DNA of 64,000 nt from Methanosarcina sp. 2.H.T.1A.6 (GCF_000979455.1 NZ_JJOY01000030.1:1-64000); one strand, 5' to 3'; shown: positions 28,806 through 37,772, numbered from the stretch's first letter. A program made the numbers and translations. Notes: a model not told the origin generated them from the sequence alone.

Positions 28806-29351
28806 AATAGTCCCCGGAAATTCCGTTTTTTGATTGGTTGAAGTATAAATGAATTTAGTAATATGGGTTCATTCGTGTAAACCCGGTTGTATGAATTAAG
28901 TAATGTGGTATAGTTATCTGGTTTAAGTTAGTATCTGAGTTCAGTTTTGTGAGTTGTCTTTGTTATTCAAGCGCGATACTGAGACGCCTTTTACAATCAG
29001 AGTAAACAGGCATCAGGCATTCAGTATTCGTTTTCATTTAATTTCCGCAATTTTTCATATAATTATCGCAATAACTTAGTAATCACACAAATCAGTAATG
29101 GTAATTATGATCGAGGTTATAACGCATATAAAGCAATCAAGCATATACAGCAGTTATCGGTTATGAAATGCCTGCTCTGGTATATGAACCGTTGGAATGC
29201 TGCAGGCATGAAATACCACCTTAGTAAAAAATGTCATCGTGGTAAAGAGCATAATAAAAAATGAAGATAAAAACCGATAGCAAAAGAGCCGGGGTAAAAA
29301 GGCTCTTTTTTAAGGGAAAAGCCTTTTTTGAAGCCCAGGAAAAGAGTTTTT
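28806..29351. other. spacer between abce1 and the EMC6-like gene
   Basis: A 546-base AT-rich spacer holding the abce1 promoter in its left part and the terminator-like hairpin of the EMC6-like gene at 29282-29311. Nothing else is recognisable. Confidence 0.5.
29282..29311 (-). terminator. terminator-like hairpin
   Basis: A perfect 9-bp stem, AAAAGAGCC (29282-29290) and GGCTCTTTT (29301-29309), with a 10-base loop and T runs on both strands. It lies 40 bases after the stop codon of the minus-strand gene at 29352. Confidence 0.7.
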
Positions 29352-29789
29352 TCAATTTAGGAGCAGCGTCCAGGTCACAAGGAAGAAGTCTACAACTATA
29401 AACTCGACGTAAAACCAGTCCTTAGCCTTGAATTCCTTGACATCTATCTTAATCAGGGGGTAAACAAGCCTCTGGACGTAATATGTGATTCCGATAATTA
29501 TCATGAGTATGGCATACCAGATCCGGTCTTCTCCCGCCCCATACTGGCTGAACATTACAACCCCGGCGATAATTCCAAGTATTGAAGAAACAATTGTTTT
29601 TATAATTCCATCCCTGTGAGCTTTCTGCTTTTCTTCAGGTGTCTTTTGCTTGGCAAGGATCTTTTTTTCTGGAACCTCAACACTTGTTGGAACACTTTCT
29701 ACGGAAGCCTCTGTAACATTTACGAGTTCCTTTCTGGACTTTGACTTTGGGGTTTGTTTACTCAACCTGCATTCTCTCCTGAACGGCAA
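29352..29789 (-). CDS. three-TM membrane protein, EMC6-like
   Basis: A 145-residue protein with a hydrophilic, Lys/Glu/Val-rich N-terminal tail (1-70) and three predicted membrane helices: IVSSILGIIAGVVMF (about 75-95), IWYAILMIIIGITYYVQ (about 100-120) and the C-terminal FIVVDFFLVTWTLLL. This size and topology match the archaeal EMC6-like proteins (relatives of a subunit of the ER membrane protein complex), so a role in membrane-protein insertion is possible; this rests on topology, not on a motif match. The start is uncertain: TTG at 29789 with AGGAAGG upstream, or TTG at 29765 with GGAG upstream. Confidence 0.65.
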   Translation of the reverse strand: MPFRRECRLSKQTPKSKSRKELVNVTEASVESVPTSVEVPEKKILAKQKTPEEKQKAHRDGIIKTIVSSILGIIAGVVMFSQYGAGEDRIWYAILMIIIGITYYVQRLVYPLIKIDVKEFKAKDWFYVEFIVVDFFLVTWTLLLN

Positions 29790-29920
29790 TTATCCTTCCT
29801 GGGAATGTAGTATAAATTAAAAGCTTAAAATGATTAAAAATGGAATTATAGATTTCAATGATCATATTTGATTCGGTGATATTAGTTAATAGTTAAATTA
29901 GAGTTAAATTTGATCCTGTA

Positions 29921-30020
29921 GACTTAAATCATTAGACCATAACTTAAATCATTAGACCATAACTTAAATCATGCGACCATAACTTAAATTATTGGACTGA
30001 AACTTAAATTATTGGATTAG
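29921..30020. repeat. 20-base tandem repeat, five copies in exact register
   Basis: Five 20-base units begin at 29921, 29941, 29961, 29981 and 30001. The consensus is AACTTAAATCATTAGACCAT; the last two copies drift to ATTATTGGACT. The array lies downstream of the MBL-fold gene (stop at 30149) and upstream of the EMC6-like gene, both on the minus strand. The rest of the 359-base spacer is AT-rich and featureless. Confidence 0.92.
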
Positions 30021-30148
30021 ATTATTAGACTGGAGTCTGAAATTTGAATTGAAAACCTGTCAGACCGAAGTTATAAGATTAAAGTACCAGATTTAGATCA
30101 TCATATTTAAATTTTTAGAATTAAATTATTAGGACTGAATTAAGGGAT

Positions 30149-31168
30149 TTAAATAAATTCATTGCTTAAAACATTACCGATCTGATCTATGGATATCGAA
30201 TCGATCCCTATTGAATTTAAATGTTTTGAAAATTTTGAAGGCCTGTGTCCTCCCGGGTGGTAAACAAGAGTAACCTCGGGATTGAGTTTTCTGACCATAT
30301 CCTCAAGCCCGCACGCATCGAGGTGGTCACTTATCTTGATAATGGGATATGGATAATCAGCACGGCAGCTCAGCACGTACTTTTTTACATTCCACGGAAG
30401 CTTGTTAAGGTCCCAGGGAGCCACCACAAAAACATCATCCTCGCCCCCGGAGTCAAGTCCTGCAAGTTCTCCTGCATCCTCAAGCATGCTCCGCGTAAGC
30501 GCCCTGGTCCGGGCCTCCATACGGATTGCGCCGTCGTACCCGAAACCTCTCATTAATTCAACAGCACGCTGGGCTTTTCCGAACTCATATGCCCCGAAGG
30601 CAACAGGCCCGCTCTCAAAAAGGGCACATTTCATGCTTTCAAGGTCATCCGCAAAATGGCAGGAAGGGTCTTCGGGGTCCCCGTAGTTAGCTTCAGTAAT
30701 AAGAACATCACAGGGAGGAAGCTTGCTGGCATCCTTGACATCCCCCGTGACCAGGATTCTTGTCCCTACATCGTTTTCCCAGTAAAAAGCCGTGGCGCCG
30801 ACAGTGTGTTCCGTAGGGCAAGTCCTTACCCTGACCCCCTCAATATCAATTTCATCCCCGAGCCTGCACATGCTGCCCACGTACTTTTTTTCGTGCCTGA
30901 TTTCAAGAGCAGTTGCTGTCTTTTCCGTACAGACTGCACGCGGAGAGAGCATAGCTGATTTTCCGTGATGATCGGAATGGGCATGGGTAATAAGATAGGC
31001 ATCGGGCTGGGGGTACTTTCCTAGAGTCCGGGTAGTATCAATAGAAAAGGTACGTAAATCCCCCTCATTTCCCCTGAAACGGATTGAGACATGGGGTTTA
31101 AAGGTTCCTCGGGAGTTGCGCTGCCTGAGCGCGAGTACACCAAGGTCAATTAACTTTTTAGAAATCAC
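30149..31168 (-). CDS. metallo-beta-lactamase-fold hydrolase
   Basis: A 339-residue cytoplasmic protein with the metal-binding signature THAHSDHHG (His62, His64, Asp66, His67), a further ligand candidate in PTEHTVGA and the bridging Asp in VTGDVKDAS. The layout (ITEANYGDP, then FGKAQRAVELMR, then YHPGGHRPSKFSKHL) resembles the exonuclease or mRNA-3'-processing-like branch of the superfamily, but the protein lacks the KH domains of archaeal CPSF and a clear beta-CASP signature. A nuclease or small-molecule hydrolase is possible. The start codon is GTG with a modest GAG-rich leader. It is transcribed alone. Confidence 0.75.
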   Translation of the reverse strand: MISKKLIDLGVLALRQRNSRGTFKPHVSIRFRGNEGDLRTFSIDTTRTLGKYPQPDAYLITHAHSDHHGKSAMLSPRAVCTEKTATALEIRHEKKYVGSMCRLGDEIDIEGVRVRTCPTEHTVGATAFYWENDVGTRILVTGDVKDASKLPPCDVLITEANYGDPEDPSCHFADDLESMKCALFESGPVAFGAYEFGKAQRAVELMRGFGYDGAIRMEARTRALTRSMLEDAGELAGLDSGGEDDVFVVAPWDLNKLPWNVKKYVLSCRADYPYPIIKISDHLDACGLEDMVRKLNPEVTLVYHPGGHRPSKFSKHLNSIGIDSISIDQIGNVLSNEFI

Positions 31169-31280
31169 GCCAATCTCTGAGGAGATAATACTTAAGGTAT
31201 TTAAGAGTAGGGAAAAGGCGTGTAGATTAGTGACGTATTATATTACTATAATAAACTCACGAAGTAAGTACACTTTTAAT

Positions 31281-31380
31281 ACAGGTGGGCTCAAGCTGAA
31301 CCGGGAGCATGGCAAGAAATAACTGAAGAGGTCATTTTGGTTATTTTTGTGCAATACCAACCAATTAACCAGGAAGCACC
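31281..31380. repeat. dispersed intergenic repeat, copy 2
   Basis: The left end reads ACAGGTGGGCTCAAGC, the middle GGTCATTTTGG, and the right end AATACCAACCAATTAACC continuing AGGAAGCACC. It lies in the promoter region of the DUF1638 gene. The match to the copy at 40096 is strongest in the last 26 bases. Confidence 0.7.
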
Positions 31381-31428
31381 GCATTTGTAACTTATCAAAA
31401 GTAACATAACATGAGAGAAGGTTCACCG

Positions 31429-32334
31429 ATGCCTGTACTGAGCATAATTGCCTGTAAAATGCTTGAAGATGAACTTGTTTATGTCCTCTCTAAAGATCAG
31501 AATGCCGTACGGTTGATCATAGTAGAAAACAGGCAATGTTTCAGGTTTGTTCGAAAGCTTAAATCCAGAAATTGCCAGGTCAGGCTTTTTCCTCCGGACC
31601 GGATATCTTTTTTCATAAAACAGATGCATAGTCCCGTATCCATGAAAATTCCGAATTTTCTATTGAAGGTTCCATTTTTTGGAGAAATACATGAGAATAT
31701 GAAGGAAAAGAACAGAGTGAAGGCAAAAACCAGAGAAACAATCACCGTAGTGGTAAACATTCTGAAGCTTGGCCTGCATGCAGATTGTGACCTTTTAAAG
31801 TCTGAAATCTACCGAAATATGAAGGAAATGGCAGATTTTTCAGATGGTATTCTTATTTTTTATGGGAACTGCGGGCGCTCGTTAAGGAGCCTGGAAGCTA
31901 ATTTCAAAGATTTTAATTGCCCCCTCTATTTTCTCGAAGATGAAAAGGGAGACATTGTGGATGACTGTATTAGTGTAGCTCTTGGAGGCAACGATGCCTA
32001 TGCTGAAGTTATGCAGAGTGGAAACGGCACAGGTATGTTCTACCTGACCCCGATGTGGGCCTCCAGCTGGAAAGAGATGAAAAATGAATCCGGCGGTACT
32101 TCTGACGTCGATGAAAGTTTTTTGAAAAATCCTTTGTATAAAAAAGTTGTCAAAATCAGTAATGAAATCTCCAGAGGAGACGAATTCGACAAAAATGTCT
32201 TAAATTTTGCCCGGACTTTTGATATGAGCATTGTTGAAAAGAAAGGCAGTATGGAAATTGCAAGTAAATCCTATCTGAATGCCAGGAACAATATCTGCAA
32301 AAAATGTTCCAATTCGCTTAAAAAGAAGATTTAA
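31429..32334 (+). CDS. DUF1638 family protein (copy 1)
   Basis: A 301-residue cytoplasmic protein of the DUF1638 family, paralogous to the protein at 35073. Shared features: the N-terminus VLSIIACKMLEDELVYVL, the glycine/Cys loop FYGNCGRSL, PLYFLEDEKGDIVDDCISVALGG in part, and MFYLTPMWASSWKEM. Conserved Cys residues in the first and second blocks suggest metal or cofactor binding, which is not established. The ATG at 31429 follows GAAGGT. A C-terminal CKKCSNSLKKK motif adds two Cys. It converges on a DUF1699 gene, with a shared 13-bp terminator hairpin. Function unknown. Confidence 0.8.
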   Translation: MPVLSIIACKMLEDELVYVLSKDQNAVRLIIVENRQCFRFVRKLKSRNCQVRLFPPDRISFFIKQMHSPVSMKIPNFLLKVPFFGEIHENMKEKNRVKAKTRETITVVVNILKLGLHADCDLLKSEIYRNMKEMADFSDGILIFYGNCGRSLRSLEANFKDFNCPLYFLEDEKGDIVDDCISVALGGNDAYAEVMQSGNGTGMFYLTPMWASSWKEMKNESGGTSDVDESFLKNPLYKKVVKISNEISRGDEFDKNVLNFARTFDMSIVEKKGSMEIASKSYLNARNNICKKCSNSLKKKI

Positions 32335-32335
32335 C

Positions 32336-32396
32336 CTGGAGATTAGATACTAAATACGAAATGTGGAATCGATTAGCTTTATAATCTAATCTCCAG
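32336..32396. terminator. bidirectional terminator-like inverted repeat
   Basis: A perfect 13-bp inverted repeat, CTGGAGATTAGAT (32336-32348) and ATCTAATCTCCAG (32384-32396), starts two bases after the DUF1638 stop codon and lies 31 bases from the convergent DUF1699 stop codon. The loop is 35 bases. Confidence 0.65.
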
Positions 32397-32427
32397 CAAA
32401 GTTTTAAGGGTATGCCCCAAGGGGAAA

Positions 32428-32835
32428 TCAGGCAGTAGCTTCCTTATTCAGGATATACCCGACCATTTCAGGGTTCAGCTTGCTTTCCCTTGAAACCTTT
32501 TTCTCAATCTCCTCAGTGGATTTACCTTCGATTTTCATCTCCTTAATCTTTTCAATCACTGAGATTGGAATGCTGTAGTATTCGTTTATATCCTTCCTGT
32601 GCCCCCAGACATCTCCTTCGAGAAGCTGGATTCTCTGCATCTGAAGGAACATTTCTATGGATTTGGAGACTGTACGCATGTAAGATTTCGGTAACTGGAT
32701 TACCTCAATCTTCGGGCAGGTTTCAACCAATCCAAAGATGTCCTTGTTAGAAGGCCTGAAAGCCAGGTGTACGATACGCTCATTCGGATTAAGTGTAAAG
32801 ATTTCTTCTCTGGAACTAACTACTCTTATTCTCAT
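32428..32835 (-). CDS. DUF1699 family protein (copy 3)
   Basis: A 135-residue member of the same family as the genes at 21148 and 22328. It keeps RVVSSREEIF, LNPNERIVHLAFRPSNKDIF, VIQLPKSYMRTVSKSIEMFL and LLEGDVWGHRKDINEYY; the main differences are in the C-terminal 45 residues. A leader reading GTGGGGGAAAAAC precedes the ATG. The gene is convergent with a DUF1638 gene, the only direct neighbourhood link between the two Methanosarcina families in this window. Function unknown. Confidence 0.85.
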   Translation of the reverse strand: MRIRVVSSREEIFTLNPNERIVHLAFRPSNKDIFGLVETCPKIEVIQLPKSYMRTVSKSIEMFLQMQRIQLLEGDVWGHRKDINEYYSIPISVIEKIKEMKIEGKSTEEIEKKVSRESKLNPEMVGYILNKEATA

Positions 32836-33476
32836 GTTTTTCCCCCACTATAGGTTGTTTTATGTTTTAAGTTGTTTTATGTTTTTACTATATTAGAAAG
32901 TACTTATACTTATTATAAATAGTTATCTCATTGCACTAACATTATTTAGATAGTATATTAGTTGTTTACTGACATTAGGACCCTGAGAAATAGCCTTAAA
33001 AAGCCTTAAAAAAGATTAAAACCGCTTTTTGCAGGTAGATTTTTTGATTTCACGTCAGTTTTTACCAGGTTTCATGCTAAAAATATTTTTGAATACTACT
33101 TGAATTATTCTGATTTGAGCTCCTGATATATTATTTTCAACTTGAAGCTTAACTGAGATTTTATAGAAAGAAGGAAAAATTAAGCTCCAATCAGGATTGG
33201 TAAAAAATATATTGTGCTCCGTGCATCAAAAAGAAAGAACTTCAGAAGAGATATAAGGAGAAATATCGGGAGAAATATCGGGAGAAATATCGGGAGAAAT
33301 ATCGGGAGAAATATCGGGAGAAATATCGGGAGAAATATCGGGAGAAATATTTCAGGAATAAAAACCTCCGGCTGAGGGAGCTGTAAAAGAAGTCTTCTAA
33401 AAAAACTCGGTTAAAAAGTTGTGCGCCCTCAGGTTCCCTGAACCCCGGGCGGCTGTTTTCAGAAAAAATACAGGGA
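32836..33476. other. AT-rich spacer upstream of DUF1699 copy 3
   Basis: A 641-base spacer. The left part has the DUF1699 promoter (several TATA-like stretches near 32900-32950). The right part holds the 12-base tandem repeat. No gene is visible. Confidence 0.5.
33256..33351. repeat. 12-base tandem repeat, eight copies
   Basis: Eight units of GGGAGAAATATC (33256-33351), nearly without variation, lie 126 bases downstream of the thioredoxin stop codon. Because 12 is a multiple of three, the array creates a false open frame of repeated Ser-Arg-Tyr-Phe on the minus strand. Confidence 0.95.
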
Positions 33477-33743
33477 TCAGAGAATTTTATCGAGTTCAGA
33501 TGCCAGTACACTGCCCTGGGTTACACCCATAAAGCGCTTTACTTCAGTCCCGTCCTTCTCAATGATCAGGGTCGGGACAGCGTGTATGCTGTACTTTGAG
33601 GCAAGCTCCTGGTTTTCATCCACATCGACAACCTTGAATTCAACCTTATCTCCGTACTTTTTTTCGAGCTCTTCAAGAATAGGTTTTTGCATCCTACAAG
33701 GTCCACACCATGTTGCGGAAAAGTCCAATAACATAGGTTTCAT
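33477..33743 (-). CDS. trxA: thioredoxin
   Basis: An 88-residue thioredoxin-fold disulfide reductase. The active site is WCGPC (Trp12-Cys16), and the cis-proline loop is HAVPTLI. The sequence is short, lacking the first strand of bacterial thioredoxin, as in many methanogen thioredoxins and glutaredoxin-like proteins. AGGTGATTTT lies just before the ATG. It reduces protein disulfides in the cytoplasm, probably fed by a ferredoxin or NADPH thioredoxin reductase that is not encoded here. It is monocistronic. Confidence 0.93.
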   Translation of the reverse strand: MKPMLLDFSATWCGPCRMQKPILEELEKKYGDKVEFKVVDVDENQELASKYSIHAVPTLIIEKDGTEVKRFMGVTQGSVLASELDKIL

Positions 33744-34016
33744 AAAATCACCTGCAATACTTGAAACGTCTGAGACTTTTTCAGTTCTTAGTTTATCTAC
33801 TCTGGTAAACGTGCAGAGGAATCGTACATATGCGTCCGTACGGCACAGATGCCAGAACCCAACCCAGAACGATAAATGACCTGAAGATGGAATTACCAGA
33901 TACAGGATCGGGACTCAATTTATTGTATATATTATCGCCGAGGATATATAACGCTTATCTCAGTCCTGCGAGCTCGCTTTAAAACATATTTCGAAAAGGA
34001 AGTTCAGGCAAGCTTT

Positions 34017-34823
34017 CTACTGATTCTCTTTTTCCGGATATTCTTTCCGGCCTTTAATAATGTTGCCGAAATACATGCACCCTTCCATTGAAATTGTTGG
34101 CATCTCCGAAGACTCATCAACCATTTTTACCGGAGCGCCCCGGATAAGCACGCAGGGAACCCTTTCTCCGGCTTCCCCCATAAGGAGTTCAGCTGCGGAA
34201 ACCAGGTTGTCTGCCGCTGCTTTGTGAGTCAGGATGAGGGGCTTTTCATAAATATCAAAAGTGCCCCTTGCATCCTCCACAGGCACAAAGCCTGAAACTC
34301 CGAGTGCAATCCCTGTGCAGCCTAACCGCAGGGGCTGAGTCCTGCTGTCCCCTATAATCACTCCCAGCCTGCAGGAGTAACGCTGCTCAAGCCTTTTCCG
34401 GATGTTCTCGGAACTTCTTCTCGGGTCCTTCGGGAGCAGGACTACGTGGCCGTCAGGAGCGTTTGAAGCATCTATTCCAGCATTGGGAGAGAGGATACCT
34501 TTTGTGATAGTAAGTGCGGCGCCGGGAACGCCACCGAAAAGCTCATCACATTCCTGAAGCACAAGCTCCATTTCCCTCGGGTCTATCCCGTATTTTTCCC
34601 CGAGAGATAATGCCCTTTCTCCTGGCATGACGCTGGCAAGCTCGACAATTCTATTTTCCGCTGTGGCAACAGCAGATTCAGCCAGCACAATAACATCCCC
34701 GTCAACTGGAATAATGCCAGCGTCCTGCAGCGAAGCTTCAAGGGTCTGCACGATATCGTCCCCTGCTCTGATGATAGGGGTCTTAATCCCGAACATCTGG
34801 ATGGAAGTGATTTCTGGACTCAT
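34017..34823 (-). CDS. cofE: coenzyme F420-0:gamma-glutamyl ligase CofE
   Basis: A 268-residue protein close to CofE, which adds glutamate residues to F420-0 with GTP to make the poly-glutamate tail of F420. Visible family blocks are DGDVIVLAESAVATAENRIV (near 39-58), the IGDSRTQPLRLGCTGIALG metal/nucleotide region (about 155-173), and DNLVSAAELLMGE with VPCVLIRGAP near the C-terminus. Length is normal for archaeal CofE. A weak AAAGGC precedes the ATG. F420 is the central hydride carrier of methanogens, which fits the host. No other F420 gene is adjacent. Confidence 0.85.
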   Translation of the reverse strand: MSPEITSIQMFGIKTPIIRAGDDIVQTLEASLQDAGIIPVDGDVIVLAESAVATAENRIVELASVMPGERALSLGEKYGIDPREMELVLQECDELFGGVPGAALTITKGILSPNAGIDASNAPDGHVVLLPKDPRRSSENIRKRLEQRYSCRLGVIIGDSRTQPLRLGCTGIALGVSGFVPVEDARGTFDIYEKPLILTHKAAADNLVSAAELLMGEAGERVPCVLIRGAPVKMVDESSEMPTISMEGCMYFGNIIKGRKEYPEKENQ

Positions 34824-35072
34824 TTTGATGCCTTTAAAAACTGTGATTAATCTCGATATTCAGAAACATAAAATCAATATGGACAGAATCAAACCGTAAA
34901 ATACCGAAAGGTATTGATAAATGTATCCAAAGGCTCCGGAAAAACCCTACGGCAGAATAAAAAAATTTTGAAATAAAGAAATCCCCCTGGAAAATGAACC
35001 TTATAAACTAAAAGTGATTTACTGAAAGATCAAAATCGGACCTAAGATAACATTTACCCAGAGGAACTATAT

Positions 35073-35885
35073 TCAGACAGTTGCCGTAAGCGAATGCTTC
35101 AGTTCACTGTAACACATTTCGAAGATAGCCTGATCAGTTTCGATTTCTGTAATTCCAAACCCATAGAAAGCTGCAAATTCCCTTGCCCTGGAATCGAAAT
35201 TCTGCTGATAGTTTAAGCCGGTATTAATCTTTGCTACTTGAGTATATCTGGCAGCCCGAAATACCAGCTTTGACTCTTCAAGATTTTCCAGGCTCCGGGC
35301 AAACCCATTAGCTACGACCATTTTTTCCCAGTTGGCAGCCCACATGGGAGTAATCATGAAAAACCTTTCACCCCCGAAACCCTTTATTTTTTCCACGAAA
35401 GCTCTTTTGCCCCCCAGGGTCGCACAGATGCAGTCATCAACGATGTTTCCATCTGGATCCCTGAGCAATGCGAGAGGACATTCAAGGTACTTGAAATCGT
35501 TCTCGATATCTTTGAACAAGTTACCGCAAAGCCCATAGAACAAAAGCATCCCGTCTGAGAAGAGCGACATCCTCAGAATCGCATCATATACGTTCGTTTT
35601 CAGCATAGTACGCTTTTTTCCCATGCCAACGACTTCAAGGATGTTGAGCACAAGCATGAGGCCCTCGCCGTCCACATGCTTCACATCCTTAAGGCACCTG
35701 TGCGCCTCGACATTATTGAGAGTCAATTCCCGGCAGGGACAGCCAATTTCACCAAACTTCCGTACAATGTCCTCCGAACTCCCGTTTTTCAGTATTAGAA
35801 CTTCATCCACCTCTTCATCATGCTCCACGAGATGAACAATTTCATCCTCAAAGATTTTGCATGATATGATACCCATTATCCTCAT
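35073..35885 (-). CDS. DUF1638 family protein (copy 2)
   Basis: A 270-residue paralogue of the protein at 31429. It conserves GIISCKIFEDEIVHLV, FYGLCGNLF, CPLALLRDPDGNIVDDCI in part, and FFMITPMWAANWEKM. The paired positions of Cys residues (IISCKIFEDE, YGLCGN, VDDCI) are common to both copies and are the best candidates for functional residues. A strong AAGGAGGTCACA site precedes the ATG. The C-terminal tail has no CxxC, unlike copy 1. It is monocistronic and function is unknown. Confidence 0.8.
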   Translation of the reverse strand: MRIMGIISCKIFEDEIVHLVEHDEEVDEVLILKNGSSEDIVRKFGEIGCPCRELTLNNVEAHRCLKDVKHVDGEGLMLVLNILEVVGMGKKRTMLKTNVYDAILRMSLFSDGMLLFYGLCGNLFKDIENDFKYLECPLALLRDPDGNIVDDCICATLGGKRAFVEKIKGFGGERFFMITPMWAANWEKMVVANGFARSLENLEESKLVFRAARYTQVAKINTGLNYQQNFDSRAREFAAFYGFGITEIETDQAIFEMCYSELKHSLTATV

Positions 35886-36252
35886 TGTGACCTCCTTATC
35901 TGGTCCCCTGGCTCTGGAAAAACTCTAAATTCACCAGCAAATCCAGATTCCAGAAAGAAACAGAAAAACACCCATCACCAACACCCCAAAAAACCCACAC
36001 CAGATACAATAAATTAAGGGCAGTGTCGATTATAATGTATTTCCTGTGAGTATTTAAAAGTAGGTAAATAGAACGATGTAAGAAGTATACAAAAAAGAAG
36101 TATACAAAGAAATTTTTTATAAAAAAAGAAGACAGCGGCACAAAATACACAGGATCTGAAGCCTTAGCAATGGAAGAAAAAGAGAATGAAGCCTTAGCAA
36201 TGGAAGAAAAAGAGAAGAAACCTCCCGGTTAAAGGGAATTTTTGAGATTCCT
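35886..36252. other. AT-rich spacer between metF and DUF1638 copy 2
   Basis: A 367-base spacer that includes the DUF1638 promoter and a 31-base direct repeat pair (36150-36211). No gene is visible. Confidence 0.5.
36150..36223. repeat. 31-base direct repeat pair downstream of metF
   Basis: Two copies of GAAGCCTTAGCAATGGAAGA plus AAAAGAGAA(T/G), next to each other, lie about 40 bases after the metF stop codon. Confidence 0.85.
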
Positions 36253-37131
36253 TTATTTTCCTGAAATTCCTGCCATTGAAAGCAATCTCGGAGTGTTTTT
36301 GTGAGATCCGATTGGCATAATGTGAACCCCTCGAGAGAGTTTTGTCAGTTCTTTTATAGTATCGGAAGCTATCGAAAGACCTTCTTCTATAGGGGAAGAT
36401 GCATCTTTCATCCGAAGCCTGATTTCTTCAGGCACATGAATTCCTGAGATGTTTTTATTCATATATTCAGCCATACTCAGGGATTTGAGAGGAATCAAAC
36501 CTGCAATTACGGGTACTTCAAGATGGTTTACTGCTTCCATAAACTCCTCGAACATGCCCACGTCATACACAGCCTGCGTCTGGATAAAATCGGCTCCGCA
36601 TCTGACCTTTTTTTCAAGCTTTATTAGCTGCAAGGTATTTTCAGGATCTATGCCTGAGACTGCGCCTGCACAAAAAGAAGTGCCCCCATCCAGCCTTTTT
36701 CCTGCAAAATCAATGCCTGAATCAAGCTTCCTGACGAGTTCAATGAGCTGTACGGAGTCAAGGTCATAAACGGGTTTTGAGCCCGGATGGTCTCCACAGG
36801 CAGGATGATCTCCGGTCATCAAGCAGATGTTCCGGATTCCCAGAGCGTATGCTCCCAGAAGATCGGATTGAAGCCCGATTCTGTTCCTATCCCGACAGGT
36901 AAGCTGCATGATAGGTTCATGTCCCTGATCTAGCAAAAGCTTGCTGAAAGCCAGTGAACTCATGTGCATAATTGAACACTGATTATCAGTAACGTTCAGA
37001 GCGTCTGCAACACCTTTTAACTGGCAGGCATCTTCCAGGGGAGCTGAAAACATAGTCCCCTTGGGGGGAGAGACTTCAACAGTAACCAGAAATTTCCTGG
37101 AGTTCAGTTTTTCACGAAAATTAAAAAGCAT
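36253..37131 (-). CDS. metF: methylene-tetrahydrofolate reductase MetF
   Basis: A 292-residue TIM-barrel flavoprotein that interconverts 5,10-methylene-H4F and 5-methyl-H4F. Characteristic segments are FLVTVEVSPPKGT (N-terminal substrate loop), NVTDNQCSIMHMSS (FAD site), LMTGDHPACGDHPG, and FIQTQAVYDVGMFEEFM with VIAGLIPL. It follows metV with a 24-base gap. The MetV-MetF pair is typical of acetogenic bacteria, where the complex lacks NADH-binding domains. In a methanogen, the main C1 route uses H4MPT and Mer, so this enzyme most likely serves biosynthesis. No clear ribosome binding site is seen; translation may be coupled. Confidence 0.9.
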   Translation of the reverse strand: MLFNFREKLNSRKFLVTVEVSPPKGTMFSAPLEDACQLKGVADALNVTDNQCSIMHMSSLAFSKLLLDQGHEPIMQLTCRDRNRIGLQSDLLGAYALGIRNICLMTGDHPACGDHPGSKPVYDLDSVQLIELVRKLDSGIDFAGKRLDGGTSFCAGAVSGIDPENTLQLIKLEKKVRCGADFIQTQAVYDVGMFEEFMEAVNHLEVPVIAGLIPLKSLSMAEYMNKNISGIHVPEEIRLRMKDASSPIEEGLSIASDTIKELTKLSRGVHIMPIGSHKNTPRLLSMAGISGK

Positions 37132-37155
37132 TAAATAAGAATATTAGGAATGAAA

Positions 37156-37770
37156 TTATTTAAAACCATGCTCCTTAGGGGCATGGATAACGTAAAGAAG
37201 GTCAAGCCTGTTGATCCTTTTCAAACGTTCATAGATAAGAGTCCATACACAATTCATCTCCCTGTTGACCTCGCACATTCCGTCCACAGACCCTCCGCAG
37301 GGCCCATTGAGAAGGGCTTTCGGGCATTGAGATTTCGGGCAGAGACCACCATATTCACTTATGGTACAGTCCCCGCACATAACGCACTGGTTGGAAAGAA
37401 GCTTGCCCCCACTGGAGCCGCCAAGTGAAAGAGTGTTGTTCGAACCGTATATAGGCAAATCAACAACACTGGCAACAGCAGAAACTCCACTGCCACAACC
37501 CATAACAAGAATGCAACGCGCTTCCTTTATTTTCTCGTTTTTCTCAGCCAGTGATTCAAAGGACCGGATACTGCAGGCTGCAGTTGGAAGAGCCCAGCCT
37601 ACCACGTGCTTTCCGCTCTCTTCAAGCCGCCTGCACATCTCAAGAACTTCAGGTTCTCCTCCGGTTTTCAGTTTTGCAGCACATACGTTGCATCCTATAA
37701 CAAAGATATTGTCCTCATCTTTTAACAGGCCAAGGATTTCTTCAAAGGTTTTTGCTGAAGTTATGATCAT
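37156..37770 (-). CDS. metV: MetV-type zinc protein (MetF partner)
   Basis: A 204-residue cysteine-rich protein of the family called methylene-tetrahydrofolate reductase C-terminal domain. The N-terminal half has FVIGCNVCAAKLKTGG and RCILVMGCGSG; the C-terminal half has QCVMCGDCTISEYGGLCPKS, CPKALLNGPCGG and MCEV. In acetogens MetV binds zinc and/or an Fe-S cluster and forms a complex with MetF. GAGGT lies six bases before the ATG. The gene begins two bases after the folP stop codon and ends 24 bases before metF, so the three form an operon. Confidence 0.9.
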   Translation of the reverse strand: MIITSAKTFEEILGLLKDEDNIFVIGCNVCAAKLKTGGEPEVLEMCRRLEESGKHVVGWALPTAACSIRSFESLAEKNEKIKEARCILVMGCGSGVSAVASVVDLPIYGSNNTLSLGGSSGGKLLSNQCVMCGDCTISEYGGLCPKSQCPKALLNGPCGGSVDGMCEVNREMNCVWTLIYERLKRINRLDLLYVIHAPKEHGFK

Positions 37771-37772
37771 AA

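Noticed and set aside
33242-33511. Minus-strand open frame with Ser-Arg-Tyr-Phe repeats
   Set aside because: It is created by the 12-base tandem array and overlaps the thioredoxin 3' end; no start signal or family.
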